Source of the DNA: Amycolatopsis thermoflava N1165
GTDB lineage: Bacteria; Actinomycetota; Actinomycetes; Mycobacteriales; Pseudonocardiaceae
Length of the DNA stretch: 64,000 nucleotides
Assembly: GCF_000473265.1 (NCBI RefSeq)
Contig: NZ_KI421511.1
Span: forward strand, 5,238,785 to 5,302,784
Reading direction: 5' to 3'
Both the position numbers and the translations under genes were made by a program. Numbering within the stretch: position 1 is the first letter of the stretch; each line of letters begins with the position of its first letter. This document shows positions 33,838 through 42,666 of this stretch, piece by piece. The notes beneath the pieces were generated by a model. It ran no database searches. It saw nothing but the letters and a program-made list of their open reading frames with translations, and was not told where the DNA came from.

Positions 33838-35739
33838 ATGTGCGGTGTCGCAGGAACCTACCGCTGGCCCGACGGTGGCCCGCTGACCGACCGGCTCACC
33901 AAGCGCCTGGCCCACCGCGGGCCGGACGGCGAGGGCCGCTACGACCACGGTGACGTGCACCTCGGCCACCGCCGGTTGTCGATCATCGACCTGTCCGAGA
34001 CCGGCGCGCAGCCGATGGTCTCCGGCGGTCTGGCGCTGACCTACAACGGCGAGCTGTACAACGCGCCCGAGCTACGGGCCGAACTGATGAGCAAGGGCGT
34101 GCGGTTCCGCGGCACCTCCGACACCGAGGTCCTGCTGGAGGCGTGGCGGCGCTGGGGCGTCGAGTGCCTGCCGCGGCTGCGCGGCATGTTCGCGTTCGGG
34201 ATCTTCGACGAGCGCACCGGCGAGCTGTTCCTCGCCCGCGACCAGCTCGGCATCAAGCCGCTGTTCTACGTGCGCCGCGGCGACGGGATCGCGTTCTCCT
34301 CGGAGCTGAAAGCGCTCGCCGGTGAGATCGGCGGGCTGCACGTCGACGAGACCGCGCTGGTCGCGTCGCTGCTCTACTACTGGGTCCCGGACAGCCGGTG
34401 CGCGTTCCGCGAGGCGCGCAAGCTGCCGCCGGGATCGTGGCTGCGCGTGCGCCCGAACGGCCGGGTGGACACCGGCCGGTACTGGATCCTGCGGGACGTC
34501 GCGACCGAGGCCCGGCACGGCCCGCCCGCCGACCTGGCCGCGGTCGTCGAGGACTCCACCCGCAAGCACCTGCTCTCCGACGTGCCGGTGGCGACGTTCC
34601 TGTCCGGCGGCCTGGACTCCAGCTACCTGACCGCGCTGGCCGCCAGGTACTCCCCCGGGATCTCCGCCTACACCATCGGGTTCCGCGCCGAGGACGCGAA
34701 GTTCGAGGCCATGCCGGACGACCTGCGGTACGCGCGGATCGTGGCCGACCGCTTCGGCGTCGACCTGCACGAGATCGAAATCGCGCCGAACGTGCAGGAA
34801 CTGCTGCCACACCTGACCTACCACCTGGACGAGCCGATCGGCGACCCGGCGGCGATCAACAGCTACCTGATCTGCCTGGCCGCGCGGGAGGCCGGCGTGA
34901 AGGTGATGCTGTCCGGGATGGGCGCGGACGAGCTGTTCGCGGGTTACCGCAAGCACCTGGCGAACCTGATCGCGTTGCGCTACCAGAAGATCCCCGGCGC
35001 GGTGCGCACGCCGCTGGAGTCCGTTGTGGACCGGCTGCCGGTGGCGACGTCGAAGCGCGGGTTCCGGTCGGTCCGCTTCGCCAAGCGGTTCCTGTCCTTC
35101 GCGACCCTGCCGGAGGAGACCGCGTTCCGGCGCAGCTACACGATGTACGACCGGGACGAGCTGGCCGGGCTGGTCGCGCCCGACCTCGCCGGCGCGGTGG
35201 ACGACGTGCTCACCGAGCACGCCGACACCTACCACGACAACCTGCTCGACGACTTCGTCAACCGGATGTGCCTCGCCGACGCGCGGATGTTCCTGCCGGG
35301 GCTGAACCTGACCTACACCGACCGCTCCACCATGGCCGCCTCCACCGAGGTGCGCGTGCCGTTCGTGGACGTCGAGGTCGTCAAGGCCGCGTTCAGCCTG
35401 CCCGGCAACCGCAAGATCGCCGGGCGGCAGGGCAAGGCCGCGCTGAAGGAAGCCGCGCTGTCGATCCTGCCGAAGGAGATCGTCTACCGGCCGAAGGGCC
35501 TGTTCAGCGCCCCGCTGCGGGCGTGGATGAGCCGCGATCTGGCGCCGCTGGTGCGCGAGGTCGTGCACGACGGCGTCCTCGTCCGGTCCGGGTTCCTGCG
35601 GCGCGAGGCGTTGCAACGGCTGGTCGACGAGGACGCCGCGGGCCGCGAGGACCGGTCCAAACACCTCTGGCACGTCTTGACCCTGGAGTACTGGTACCGC
35701 AGCGCGACCGAAGCCGGTGCGGCCGAGCGAGCAGCGTAA
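33838..35739 (+). CDS. Glutamine-hydrolysing asparagine synthetase-type amidotransferase (polysaccharide locus)
   Basis: 633 residues, ATG 33838. The N-terminal Ntn-amidotransferase domain is intact with Cys2 as nucleophile (MCGVAGTYRW), HRGPDGEG and LTYNGELYN. The synthetase domain has the PPi loop FLSGGLDSSYL and MLSGMGADELFAGYRKHL. Enzymes of this type in polysaccharide clusters are thought to amidate uronic acid carboxyls, as proposed for WbpS. That fits the AlgD-like dehydrogenase upstream, which would supply a uronic acid. It is distinct from the two short lasso-type synthetases at 54450 and 59251. Confidence 0.9.
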   Translation: MCGVAGTYRWPDGGPLTDRLTKRLAHRGPDGEGRYDHGDVHLGHRRLSIIDLSETGAQPMVSGGLALTYNGELYNAPELRAELMSKGVRFRGTSDTEVLLEAWRRWGVECLPRLRGMFAFGIFDERTGELFLARDQLGIKPLFYVRRGDGIAFSSELKALAGEIGGLHVDETALVASLLYYWVPDSRCAFREARKLPPGSWLRVRPNGRVDTGRYWILRDVATEARHGPPADLAAVVEDSTRKHLLSDVPVATFLSGGLDSSYLTALAARYSPGISAYTIGFRAEDAKFEAMPDDLRYARIVADRFGVDLHEIEIAPNVQELLPHLTYHLDEPIGDPAAINSYLICLAAREAGVKVMLSGMGADELFAGYRKHLANLIALRYQKIPGAVRTPLESVVDRLPVATSKRGFRSVRFAKRFLSFATLPEETAFRRSYTMYDRDELAGLVAPDLAGAVDDVLTEHADTYHDNLLDDFVNRMCLADARMFLPGLNLTYTDRSTMAASTEVRVPFVDVEVVKAAFSLPGNRKIAGRQGKAALKEAALSILPKEIVYRPKGLFSAPLRAWMSRDLAPLVREVVHDGVLVRSGFLRREALQRLVDEDAAGREDRSKHLWHVLTLEYWYRSATEAGAAERAA

Positions 35740-35748
35740 GGAGCCCTG

Positions 35749-37923
35749 GTGAAGCAGGTCGTACAGAACTACAAGAGCGGCGAGCTGGCGCTGCTGGACG
35801 TCGAAGCGCCGGCGTGCAAGCCGGGCGGCGTGCTCGTGCGGACCGCGTTCTCGTTGATCTCCACCGGCACCGAGATGATGAAGGTGTCCGAGGCGAGCAT
35901 GTCGATGCTGGGCAAGGCGCGGTCGCGGCCGGACCAGGTCGCCAAGGTCGTGCAGAGCGTCGCGACCAACGGCGTCGGCGCCACCTACCGCAAGGTGATG
36001 AACCGGCTCGACTCCTACACCCCGCTGGGCTATTCGCTGTGCGGCGTGGTCGAGGAGGTCGGGCCCGGGTTGGAAGGCACCGTCGATGTGGGCGACCTGG
36101 TCGCCTGCGCGGGCAACGAACACGCGCTGCACTCCGAGCTGAACTGGGTGCCGAAGAACCTCTACACGCGGGTGCCCGCCGGGGTCGCGCCGCGGCACGC
36201 GTCGTTCGCCACCGTCGGCGCGATCGCCATGCAGGGCGTCCGGCGCGGCGAACCGCAGCTCGGCGACGTCGCGCTGGTCATCGGGCTGGGCCTGATCGGG
36301 CAGCTGGTCGTGCAGCTGCTGGCCGCGTCCGGCGTGCGGGTGGTCGGGGTGGACCCGGACCAGGAGCGGTGCAAGCTGGCCGAACGGCTCGGCGCGTCGG
36401 TGTGCGGGCACCCCGGTTCCGGGGACGTGGAGATCGCGGTCGGTGAGCTGACCGCCGGGCACGGCGTCGACCAGGTGTACCTCGCCGCGGGTGGCAGCAC
36501 GAACGAGCCGGTCGAGCTGGCCGCGAAGCTCGCGCGCGACCGCGGCCGCGTGGTCGACATCGGCAAGTGCCGGCTCGACCTGCCGTGGAACGCCTACTAC
36601 GAAAAGGAACTCGACGTCCGGTTCTCCCGCTCGTACGGTCCCGGCCGGTACGACCCGGAATACGAGCTGGACGGCCGCGACTACCCGATCGGTTACGTCC
36701 GCTGGACCGAGCGGCGCAACCTGGAGTGCTTCCTCGACCTGATCGCCCGCGGGCGGGTCGACGTCGAGCCGCTGGTCTCGCACGTCGCGGACTTCTCGAC
36801 CGCCGTGGAGACCTACCGCAGGCTCAACGAGGGCGAGCTGAAGGCCGTGGCCGTCCTGTTCCGCTACCCGGACGTCGAGACCGGCCAGGACGAGCCCGCC
36901 CTCGTCGCGGAAGTCCCGAAGCGCGAGCCGATCCGCACGTCGCAGCGGATGGGCAAGGTGCGCACGGCGTTCATCGGCGCGGGCAACTACGCGTCCTCGA
37001 TGCTGCTGCCGCACCTGGCCGAACGGGAGGACGTCGAGCTGCGCCGAGTCGTCACCACGTCCGCACTGTCGGGCGCGAACGCCAAGCGGAAGTTCGGGTT
37101 CGCCGAGGCGACCACCGACGTGGACGCCACACTCGCCGACCCGGAGATCGACGCGGTGTTCGTGGTGACCCGGCACAGCTCGCACGCCGAGCTGACCCGG
37201 CGTGCGCTGCTGGCGGGCAAGGCGGTGTTCGTGGAGAAGCCGCTGGCGCTCAGCGAAGCCGAGCTGGGCAAGGTGCTCGGCGCGATCGAGGAGTCCGGCA
37301 ACGACCGGCTGCAGGTCGGGTTCAACCGCCGGTTCGCGCCGCTGCTGCACGAGGCCACCGGCCGGTTCGGCAGGCGCATCGGCGCGGCGTCGGTGCGGTA
37401 CCTGGTGAACGCGGGCCGCCTGGAGCACGGCAGCTGGTACAACCAGGCCGGTTCGGAGGGCACCCGGTTCGCCGGCGAGGGCGGGCACTTCATCGACACC
37501 GTGAGCTGGCTGCTCGGCGCGGACCCGGTGTCGGTCTACGCCTGCGCCACGCCGGACCAGCAGGACCTGCAGGTCGTGCTGCGGTACCCGGACGGCTCGA
37601 CCGCGACGATCAGCTACGCCACCAGCGGCTCGACCAGCTTCGCCAAGGAGACGCTGGACGTCGTCGCCGACGGCAAGGTGCTGAAGTTCGACGACTTCGC
37701 GCGCGCCTCGGTGTACGGGCGCAAGCGGTGGACCAGCTCACGCCTGCCGAAGGGCCGCGACAAGGGGCAGCACGCCGAGCTGGACGCGTTCGTCACCGCG
37801 GTCACCTCGGGCGGGCCGATGCCGGTGCCGCTGGAGTCGCTGGTCGCGACCACGCTCGCCACGCTCGCGGTGCAGACCAGCCTGGCCACCGGCGTGCCGG
37901 TCAAGATCGGGACCCCGTCATGA
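35749..37923 (+). CDS. Two-domain oxidoreductase: Zn-type dehydrogenase fused to Gfo/Idh/MocA dehydrogenase
   Basis: 724 residues from GTG 35749 (AAGGAG before it). Residues 1-380 are an MDR/zinc-alcohol-dehydrogenase-like domain (FSLISTGTEMMKVSEA, LGYSLCGVVEEVGPGLEG, ALVIGLGLIGQLVVQLLAAS). Residues 400-724 are a Gfo/Idh/MocA domain (RTAFIGAGNYASSMLLPHLA, VFVEKPLALSEAELG, GGHFIDTVSWLLG). The fusion is a known marker of surface-polysaccharide clusters and is usually found next to a heparinase II/III-like gene, as here (ATGA overlap). It probably oxidises or epimerises a sugar residue; the exact reaction is not established. Confidence 0.88.
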   Translation: MKQVVQNYKSGELALLDVEAPACKPGGVLVRTAFSLISTGTEMMKVSEASMSMLGKARSRPDQVAKVVQSVATNGVGATYRKVMNRLDSYTPLGYSLCGVVEEVGPGLEGTVDVGDLVACAGNEHALHSELNWVPKNLYTRVPAGVAPRHASFATVGAIAMQGVRRGEPQLGDVALVIGLGLIGQLVVQLLAASGVRVVGVDPDQERCKLAERLGASVCGHPGSGDVEIAVGELTAGHGVDQVYLAAGGSTNEPVELAAKLARDRGRVVDIGKCRLDLPWNAYYEKELDVRFSRSYGPGRYDPEYELDGRDYPIGYVRWTERRNLECFLDLIARGRVDVEPLVSHVADFSTAVETYRRLNEGELKAVAVLFRYPDVETGQDEPALVAEVPKREPIRTSQRMGKVRTAFIGAGNYASSMLLPHLAEREDVELRRVVTTSALSGANAKRKFGFAEATTDVDATLADPEIDAVFVVTRHSSHAELTRRALLAGKAVFVEKPLALSEAELGKVLGAIEESGNDRLQVGFNRRFAPLLHEATGRFGRRIGAASVRYLVNAGRLEHGSWYNQAGSEGTRFAGEGGHFIDTVSWLLGADPVSVYACATPDQQDLQVVLRYPDGSTATISYATSGSTSFAKETLDVVADGKVLKFDDFARASVYGRKRWTSSRLPKGRDKGQHAELDAFVTAVTSGGPMPVPLESLVATTLATLAVQTSLATGVPVKIGTPS

Positions 37924-39860
37924 CGGACCCCGCCTGGTACCTGCGCCGGCTCTCCCGGATGGGCCCGCGTGAGGTCGCCGGGCGCGCGGCGGACGTGCTG
38001 AACCGGCGCAGGCTTCGGCGCGCGCTGCCCAAGGCGTCCGCTCCGCTGCCCGGCCGCCGGTTCACCGCCGTGCTGCCCGAGGGCGTGCAGGTCCCGGCGG
38101 ACGCGCGGGCACGCGTGCTGGAGACCGCGGACCGGCTGCTCGACGGCCGCGCCGAGTACTTCGGCCTGCGGCGGCACGACATGGTGAGCCCGGACTGGTC
38201 GTTCGACCCGAAGACCGGGCGGCACGCGCCTACCGACACCTTCGCCTTCGACATCCCGTACCGGCACGAGGGCGTCGTCGGCGACATCAAGCAGATCTGG
38301 GAGCCGTCGCGGCACCAGCACCTCACCGTGCTGGCCACCGCGTACGCGCTGACCGGCGACGACCGCTACGCCGAGCGGGTCGCCGACCACCTGAAGTCGT
38401 GGTGGGCGGCGAACGCGCCGATGACGAGCGTGCACTGGGTCAGCGGGATCGAGCTGGGCATCCGGCTGCTGTCCTGGGTGTGGGTGCGGCGGCTGCTCGA
38501 CGGCTGGCCCGGCGCGCCCGGGTTGTTCGAGGACAACCCCGAGGCGCTGCACCAGATCTGGCACCACCAGCGGTGGCTCGCGACCTTCCCCAGCCGCGGG
38601 TCGTCGGCCAACAACCACGTCGTCGCCGAGGCGGCCGGGCAGCTGGCCGCCTCCTGCGCGTTCCCGTGGTTCCCCGAGTCGGCCGTCTGGCGGTCCGCCG
38701 CGCTGCGCTCGCTGGACGAGCACCTCGCGGCCAACACGTTCGGCTCCGGCCTGAACCGGGAGCTGGCCACCGAGTACCACGGCCTGGTCCTCGAACTGGG
38801 CCTGGCCGCGGCGATCGAGGCCGGCCCGGCGGCGCCGGACTCGCTGTGGCGGACGCTGCTGCGGATGACCGACGCGCTCGCGGCCGTCGTCGACGTGCGG
38901 CTGCACCCGCCGCGGCAGGGCGACAGCGACGACGGGCACGGGCTCGTGCTCGACGGTGCCGGTGTCAACCGGTGGTCGTCGCTGCTGGCCACCGGGGACG
39001 TCCTGTTCGGACGGCTGGACTGGTGGCCGAGCCCGCGCGGTGGGGACGCCCGCACGCCGCTGCTCACCGCGCTCGCCCGCCGGTTCGCGGCCGCGGACCG
39101 GCCACGCACGCGGCCGGACCACTTCGCCGACGCCGGGCTGACGCTGCTGCGCACCACGCCCCAGGACGGCCGCGGCGAGATCTGGTGCCGCTGCGACGGC
39201 GGCCCGCACGGGTTCCTGTCCATCGCCGCGCACGCGCACGCCGACGCGTTGTCGGTCGAGGTGCGGCACGACGGCGTCGACATCCTCGCCGACCCGGGGA
39301 CCTACTGCTACCACGGCGAACCCAGGTGGCGGGCGTACTTCCGGTCCACGCTCGGCCACAACACGGTGCAACTGGACGACACCGACCAGTCCACGTCGGG
39401 CGGCCCGTTCCTGTGGACGCGGCACGCACGCACCCGGGTACTGTCCCGCCCCGGCGGCGGCGTGCCGCGGTGGTCCGCCGAGCACGACGGCTACCGGCCC
39501 GCCGTGCACCGGCGCACGGTCGAACTCGACCCGGCCGAACGGGAACTGCGGATCACCGACGAGATCACCGACGACCGGCACCACCCGGCGCGGCTCGCGT
39601 TCCACCTCGGACCGCGGGTGAGCGCCGAGCTGACCGGCAACGCGGCGGTGCTGACGTGGACCGCGGGCGGCCGCGACCGGGCGGCGATCCTCGACCTGCC
39701 CGCGGGGCTCACCTGGACCGCGCACCGCGGTCAGACCGATCCGCCGCTCGGCTGGTACTCGCCCGGCTACGGCCGCCGCGAACCGGCCACGACCCTGATC
39801 GGCAGTGGGCTCACCGGGCGTGCCGGCCCGCTCACCACACTGCTGCGCTTCGCCGACTAG
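37920..39860 (+). CDS. Heparinase II/III-family (alginate lyase-like) protein
   Basis: 646 residues. The N-terminal alpha/alpha toroid has TSVHWVSGIELGIRLLSWVW and SSANNHVVAEAAGQLAASCA, which contains the Asn/His pair of the catalytic centre. The C-terminal heparinase II/III beta-sandwich has FLSIAAHAHADALSVEV, DPGTYCYHG and STLGHNTVQLDD. No signal peptide is present, so it is intracellular or acts at the inner face, unlike degradative lyases. In polysaccharide clusters the family is thought to modify or proofread uronic-acid-containing repeat units. It is translationally coupled to the oxidoreductase fusion. Confidence 0.88.
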   Translation: MTDPAWYLRRLSRMGPREVAGRAADVLNRRRLRRALPKASAPLPGRRFTAVLPEGVQVPADARARVLETADRLLDGRAEYFGLRRHDMVSPDWSFDPKTGRHAPTDTFAFDIPYRHEGVVGDIKQIWEPSRHQHLTVLATAYALTGDDRYAERVADHLKSWWAANAPMTSVHWVSGIELGIRLLSWVWVRRLLDGWPGAPGLFEDNPEALHQIWHHQRWLATFPSRGSSANNHVVAEAAGQLAASCAFPWFPESAVWRSAALRSLDEHLAANTFGSGLNRELATEYHGLVLELGLAAAIEAGPAAPDSLWRTLLRMTDALAAVVDVRLHPPRQGDSDDGHGLVLDGAGVNRWSSLLATGDVLFGRLDWWPSPRGGDARTPLLTALARRFAAADRPRTRPDHFADAGLTLLRTTPQDGRGEIWCRCDGGPHGFLSIAAHAHADALSVEVRHDGVDILADPGTYCYHGEPRWRAYFRSTLGHNTVQLDDTDQSTSGGPFLWTRHARTRVLSRPGGGVPRWSAEHDGYRPAVHRRTVELDPAERELRITDEITDDRHHPARLAFHLGPRVSAELTGNAAVLTWTAGGRDRAAILDLPAGLTWTAHRGQTDPPLGWYSPGYGRREPATTLIGSGLTGRAGPLTTLLRFAD

Positions 39861-39876
39861 CCGGAGGTTGCCCGCC

Positions 39877-41376
39877 GTGCCCGCACCAACGACGACACGA
39901 GCCCGCTGGGTGGCGGTGTTCCTCGGCGTCCTGGCGCCACTGGCCGCGCTCGCGTGCACCCCCAGCCCGGAACCGGCGGACACCACCGCGACGCTGGCGG
40001 GTTCCGGGGCGTGCGGCAACCTGCCGCCCGGCCCCGCGGAGCCGCCCGCAGGCGCGGTCGTCGTCGACGCGGCCGTGCACGGCGACCTCCAGGCCAAGAC
40101 GAAGGCCAGCCCGCCGGGCACGACGTTCTGGCTGCAGCCGGGCACGCACACCCTCGGCACCAACGAGTTCGACCAGGTCATGCCGAAGGACGGTGACACC
40201 TACACCGGCGCCCCCGGAGCGGTCGTCGACGGGCGCGACACCAACCGCTACGCCTTCACCGGCAAGGCGAGCGGGGTGACCATCGAGCACCTCACGGTGA
40301 CCGGGTTCGACGCACCGGACAACGAGGGCGTGGTCAACCACGACTCCGGCGCGGGCTGGGTCATCCGGTCGAACCTGCTCACCGACAACCGCGGCGCCGC
40401 GATGATGGCAGGCGCACGCCAGGTGATGACGGACAACTGCCTGAAGGACAACGGGCAGTACGGGCTCAACGCCTGCTGCGGCGACGTCACCGACATCGTG
40501 CTGGAAGGCAACGAGTTCGTCGGCAACAACGCCGACGACGTGGAGAGCAAGTACGCCGACGGCTGCGGCTGCACCGGCGCGATGAAGTTCTGGGAGGTCG
40601 ACGGCGCCGACATCCGCGGCAACTGGATCCACGACAACCGCGGGCCGGGCATCTGGGCGGACACCAACAACAACGACTTCCTCATCGAGAACAACGACGG
40701 CGCCGCGATCTTCTACGAGACCAGCTACAACGCGACCATCCGCGGCAACACGCTGAAACGCAACAACCTGATCAGCGGGCGCGAGTTCGTCGACCGCGAC
40801 GACAACTTCCCGGCCGCGGCGGTCTACATCTCCGAGTCCGGCGGCGACGCGCGCGTGCCCGCCCGCACCGACCGGATCGACATCCACGACAACGAGCTCC
40901 AGGACAACTGGGGCGGGGTCACGCTGTGGGAGAACGCGGACCGGTTCTGCAACAGCCCCGCCAACACCTCCACCGGCACCTGCACGCTCGTCGTCGGCGA
41001 CGTCGCGAAGTGCGCCCCGCCGGGCATCGACACCGACCCGCTGCACGGCGACTGCCGCTGGAAGACGCAGAACGTGCAGGTCCACGGCAACCGGTTCGAG
41101 GTGAACCCGCGGAACATCGGCTGCCAGGCGATGTGCGCCCGGATGGCGTTGCTGTCCAACTACGGCAGCTCGCCGGACTGGTCGCCGTACCAGGGCGACG
41201 TGGTCCCGCAGGCCATCACCTTCGACCAGAACAACCGCTGGTACGGCAACACCTACCTGGGGCCGTGGACCTTCGTCGCACACGACGCGAGCAGGCTGGT
41301 CGAGCAGATCGAGTGGCAGGGCCCGGCCTACCGGCAGGACGCGGGCAGCACCTTCGCGGTGGGGGGCGGCAAGTGA
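39877..41376 (+). CDS. Secreted right-handed beta-helix lipoprotein (copy 1)
   Basis: 499 residues from GTG 39877 (GGAGG upstream). The signal peptide ends in lipobox LAALAC. Parallel beta-helix rungs follow, with repeated N-x-F/I motifs such as GVTIEHLTVTGFDAP, HDSGAGWVIRSNLLTDNRGA and IVLEGNEFVGNNADDVESKY. The tail is MALLSNYGSSPDWSPYQGD. The fold is typical of polysaccharide lyases and epimerases (AlgG/mannuronan epimerase-like) acting on uronic acids outside the cell. It is a close paralogue of the protein at 49862-51394. Compared with that copy it lacks five residues in one rung at 40689. Position before the ligase suggests action on the polymer made here. Confidence 0.85.
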   Translation: MPAPTTTRARWVAVFLGVLAPLAALACTPSPEPADTTATLAGSGACGNLPPGPAEPPAGAVVVDAAVHGDLQAKTKASPPGTTFWLQPGTHTLGTNEFDQVMPKDGDTYTGAPGAVVDGRDTNRYAFTGKASGVTIEHLTVTGFDAPDNEGVVNHDSGAGWVIRSNLLTDNRGAAMMAGARQVMTDNCLKDNGQYGLNACCGDVTDIVLEGNEFVGNNADDVESKYADGCGCTGAMKFWEVDGADIRGNWIHDNRGPGIWADTNNNDFLIENNDGAAIFYETSYNATIRGNTLKRNNLISGREFVDRDDNFPAAAVYISESGGDARVPARTDRIDIHDNELQDNWGGVTLWENADRFCNSPANTSTGTCTLVVGDVAKCAPPGIDTDPLHGDCRWKTQNVQVHGNRFEVNPRNIGCQAMCARMALLSNYGSSPDWSPYQGDVVPQAITFDQNNRWYGNTYLGPWTFVAHDASRLVEQIEWQGPAYRQDAGSTFAVGGGK

Positions 41377-42599
41377 TGAGCCTCACCGGCATCCGGCCGC
41401 GGACACTCGACGAGGACGACGTCGCCCGCAGCCCGCGCACCTTCCGGATCCTGGGCGCGATCTGGGCCCTGATGATCTTCAACACCCTCGCCACCCAGGG
41501 CGTCTCGGCGCTCATCCCGATCCCGCGCCCGGTCACCCAGGCCCTCACGATGAGCGCGGTCGGCATCGCGTTCGCGCTCGCCCTGATCCTCAACCCGCGC
41601 GTGAAGATCCGGCCCAGCGCGTTCCTGGTGCTGCTCAGCCTGCTGCTGGTCGCGAGCTTCGCGAGCAGCGTGCGCATGGAGTCCGGCTTCGGCTCGCTGT
41701 TCCGGTGCGCCAGGCTCGGGTTGTTCGTCGGGACGTTGTGGCTGATCAGCCCGTGGATGAACGGCTCGATCTGGTTCGTCCGCCAGCACATCAGGGTGCT
41801 GACCGTGCTGCTCGTCTCCGTCGCCGTCGGCCTGGTGATCTCGCCCGGTCTGGCCATGCCCGAACTCAACGACGGCAGGCTCACCGGCGTGCTGTGGCCG
41901 CTGACCCCGACGCAGATCGGGCAGTACGCCGCGATCGTCGCCGGGCTGGCCGTGCTGCTGTGGATCAACAGGCTCACCGACGCGCGCAGCGTGGTCATGG
42001 TCGCCGGCCCGGCGATCGTCCTGCTCGTGCTGACCCACACCCGCACTGCGACCCTCGGCCTGGTCTCCGGGCTCGTGGTCGCGATGCTGTCGATGTGGCT
42101 CACCAGCGGCCGCGCCCGCAAGGCGTTCGCCTGGGGCATCGCCGTGGCCGGGATCGGCGCCGTCCTGCTCGGGCCCCTGCTGCAGACCTGGGTCCTGCGC
42201 GGCCAGGACGCGGAGAACTTCGGCAACCTCACCGGCCGTGCGAAGGTGTGGGAGCGGCTGCTGTCCGCCCCGCGCACCTGGTTCGAAGAGATCTTCGGCA
42301 CCGGGCTGTCCAACAAGTCCTTCGACGGCCTGCCCATCGACAACAGCTGGCTGGCCGTCTACCACGAGCAGGGCTACCTGGGCGCCACGATCGTCGTGTT
42401 GTTCCTGGTGACGCTCGTCGTGGTGGCCATCGCCCGCCCACCGTCGCCGGGGCGTGCGTGCGCGTTGTTCCTGATCACGTACTGCCTCGCGGCCTCCTAC
42501 ACCGAAGCCGGCCTCGGGGACGCGTCGCCGTACCTGCTGCACCTGGCGGTCGCGGCCGGCCTGCTCGCCGGTACTCCACAAAGGACGGTACCGCGGTGA
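41376..42599 (+). CDS. O-antigen ligase/polymerase-like membrane protein
   Basis: 407 residues from ATG 41376 (TGATG overlap with the preceding stop). About ten to twelve membrane helices. A large loop before the C-terminal helices contains GRAKVWERLLSAPRTWFEEI followed by FGTGLSNKSFDGLPIDNSWL, the Wzy_C / O-antigen ligase signature with its Arg and His-equivalent residues (AVYHEQGYLGATIVVLF). It would polymerise repeat units or transfer the polymer to a carrier. No Wzx flippase is obvious in the window. Confidence 0.82.
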   Translation: MSLTGIRPRTLDEDDVARSPRTFRILGAIWALMIFNTLATQGVSALIPIPRPVTQALTMSAVGIAFALALILNPRVKIRPSAFLVLLSLLLVASFASSVRMESGFGSLFRCARLGLFVGTLWLISPWMNGSIWFVRQHIRVLTVLLVSVAVGLVISPGLAMPELNDGRLTGVLWPLTPTQIGQYAAIVAGLAVLLWINRLTDARSVVMVAGPAIVLLVLTHTRTATLGLVSGLVVAMLSMWLTSGRARKAFAWGIAVAGIGAVLLGPLLQTWVLRGQDAENFGNLTGRAKVWERLLSAPRTWFEEIFGTGLSNKSFDGLPIDNSWLAVYHEQGYLGATIVVLFLVTLVVVAIARPPSPGRACALFLITYCLAASYTEAGLGDASPYLLHLAVAAGLLAGTPQRTVPR

Positions 42600-42666
42600 G
42601 CGCCGCGCCCGTAACGGACCAGCGCCCGCGCGCGACCTCAAGACATCGCAGAGAGGTGGTCGAACC

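Noticed and set aside
33838..35739. AsnB-type gene as a third lasso cyclase
   Set aside because: It has an intact Cys2 amidotransferase domain, the usual SGGLDSS loop and a polysaccharide operon context, so it is a glutamine-dependent amidotransferase.
34072..37488. 1138-codon minus-strand open frame across the AsnB-type and oxidoreductase genes
   Set aside because: Same effect: it mirrors third-position GC of the real plus-strand genes and shows no motif.
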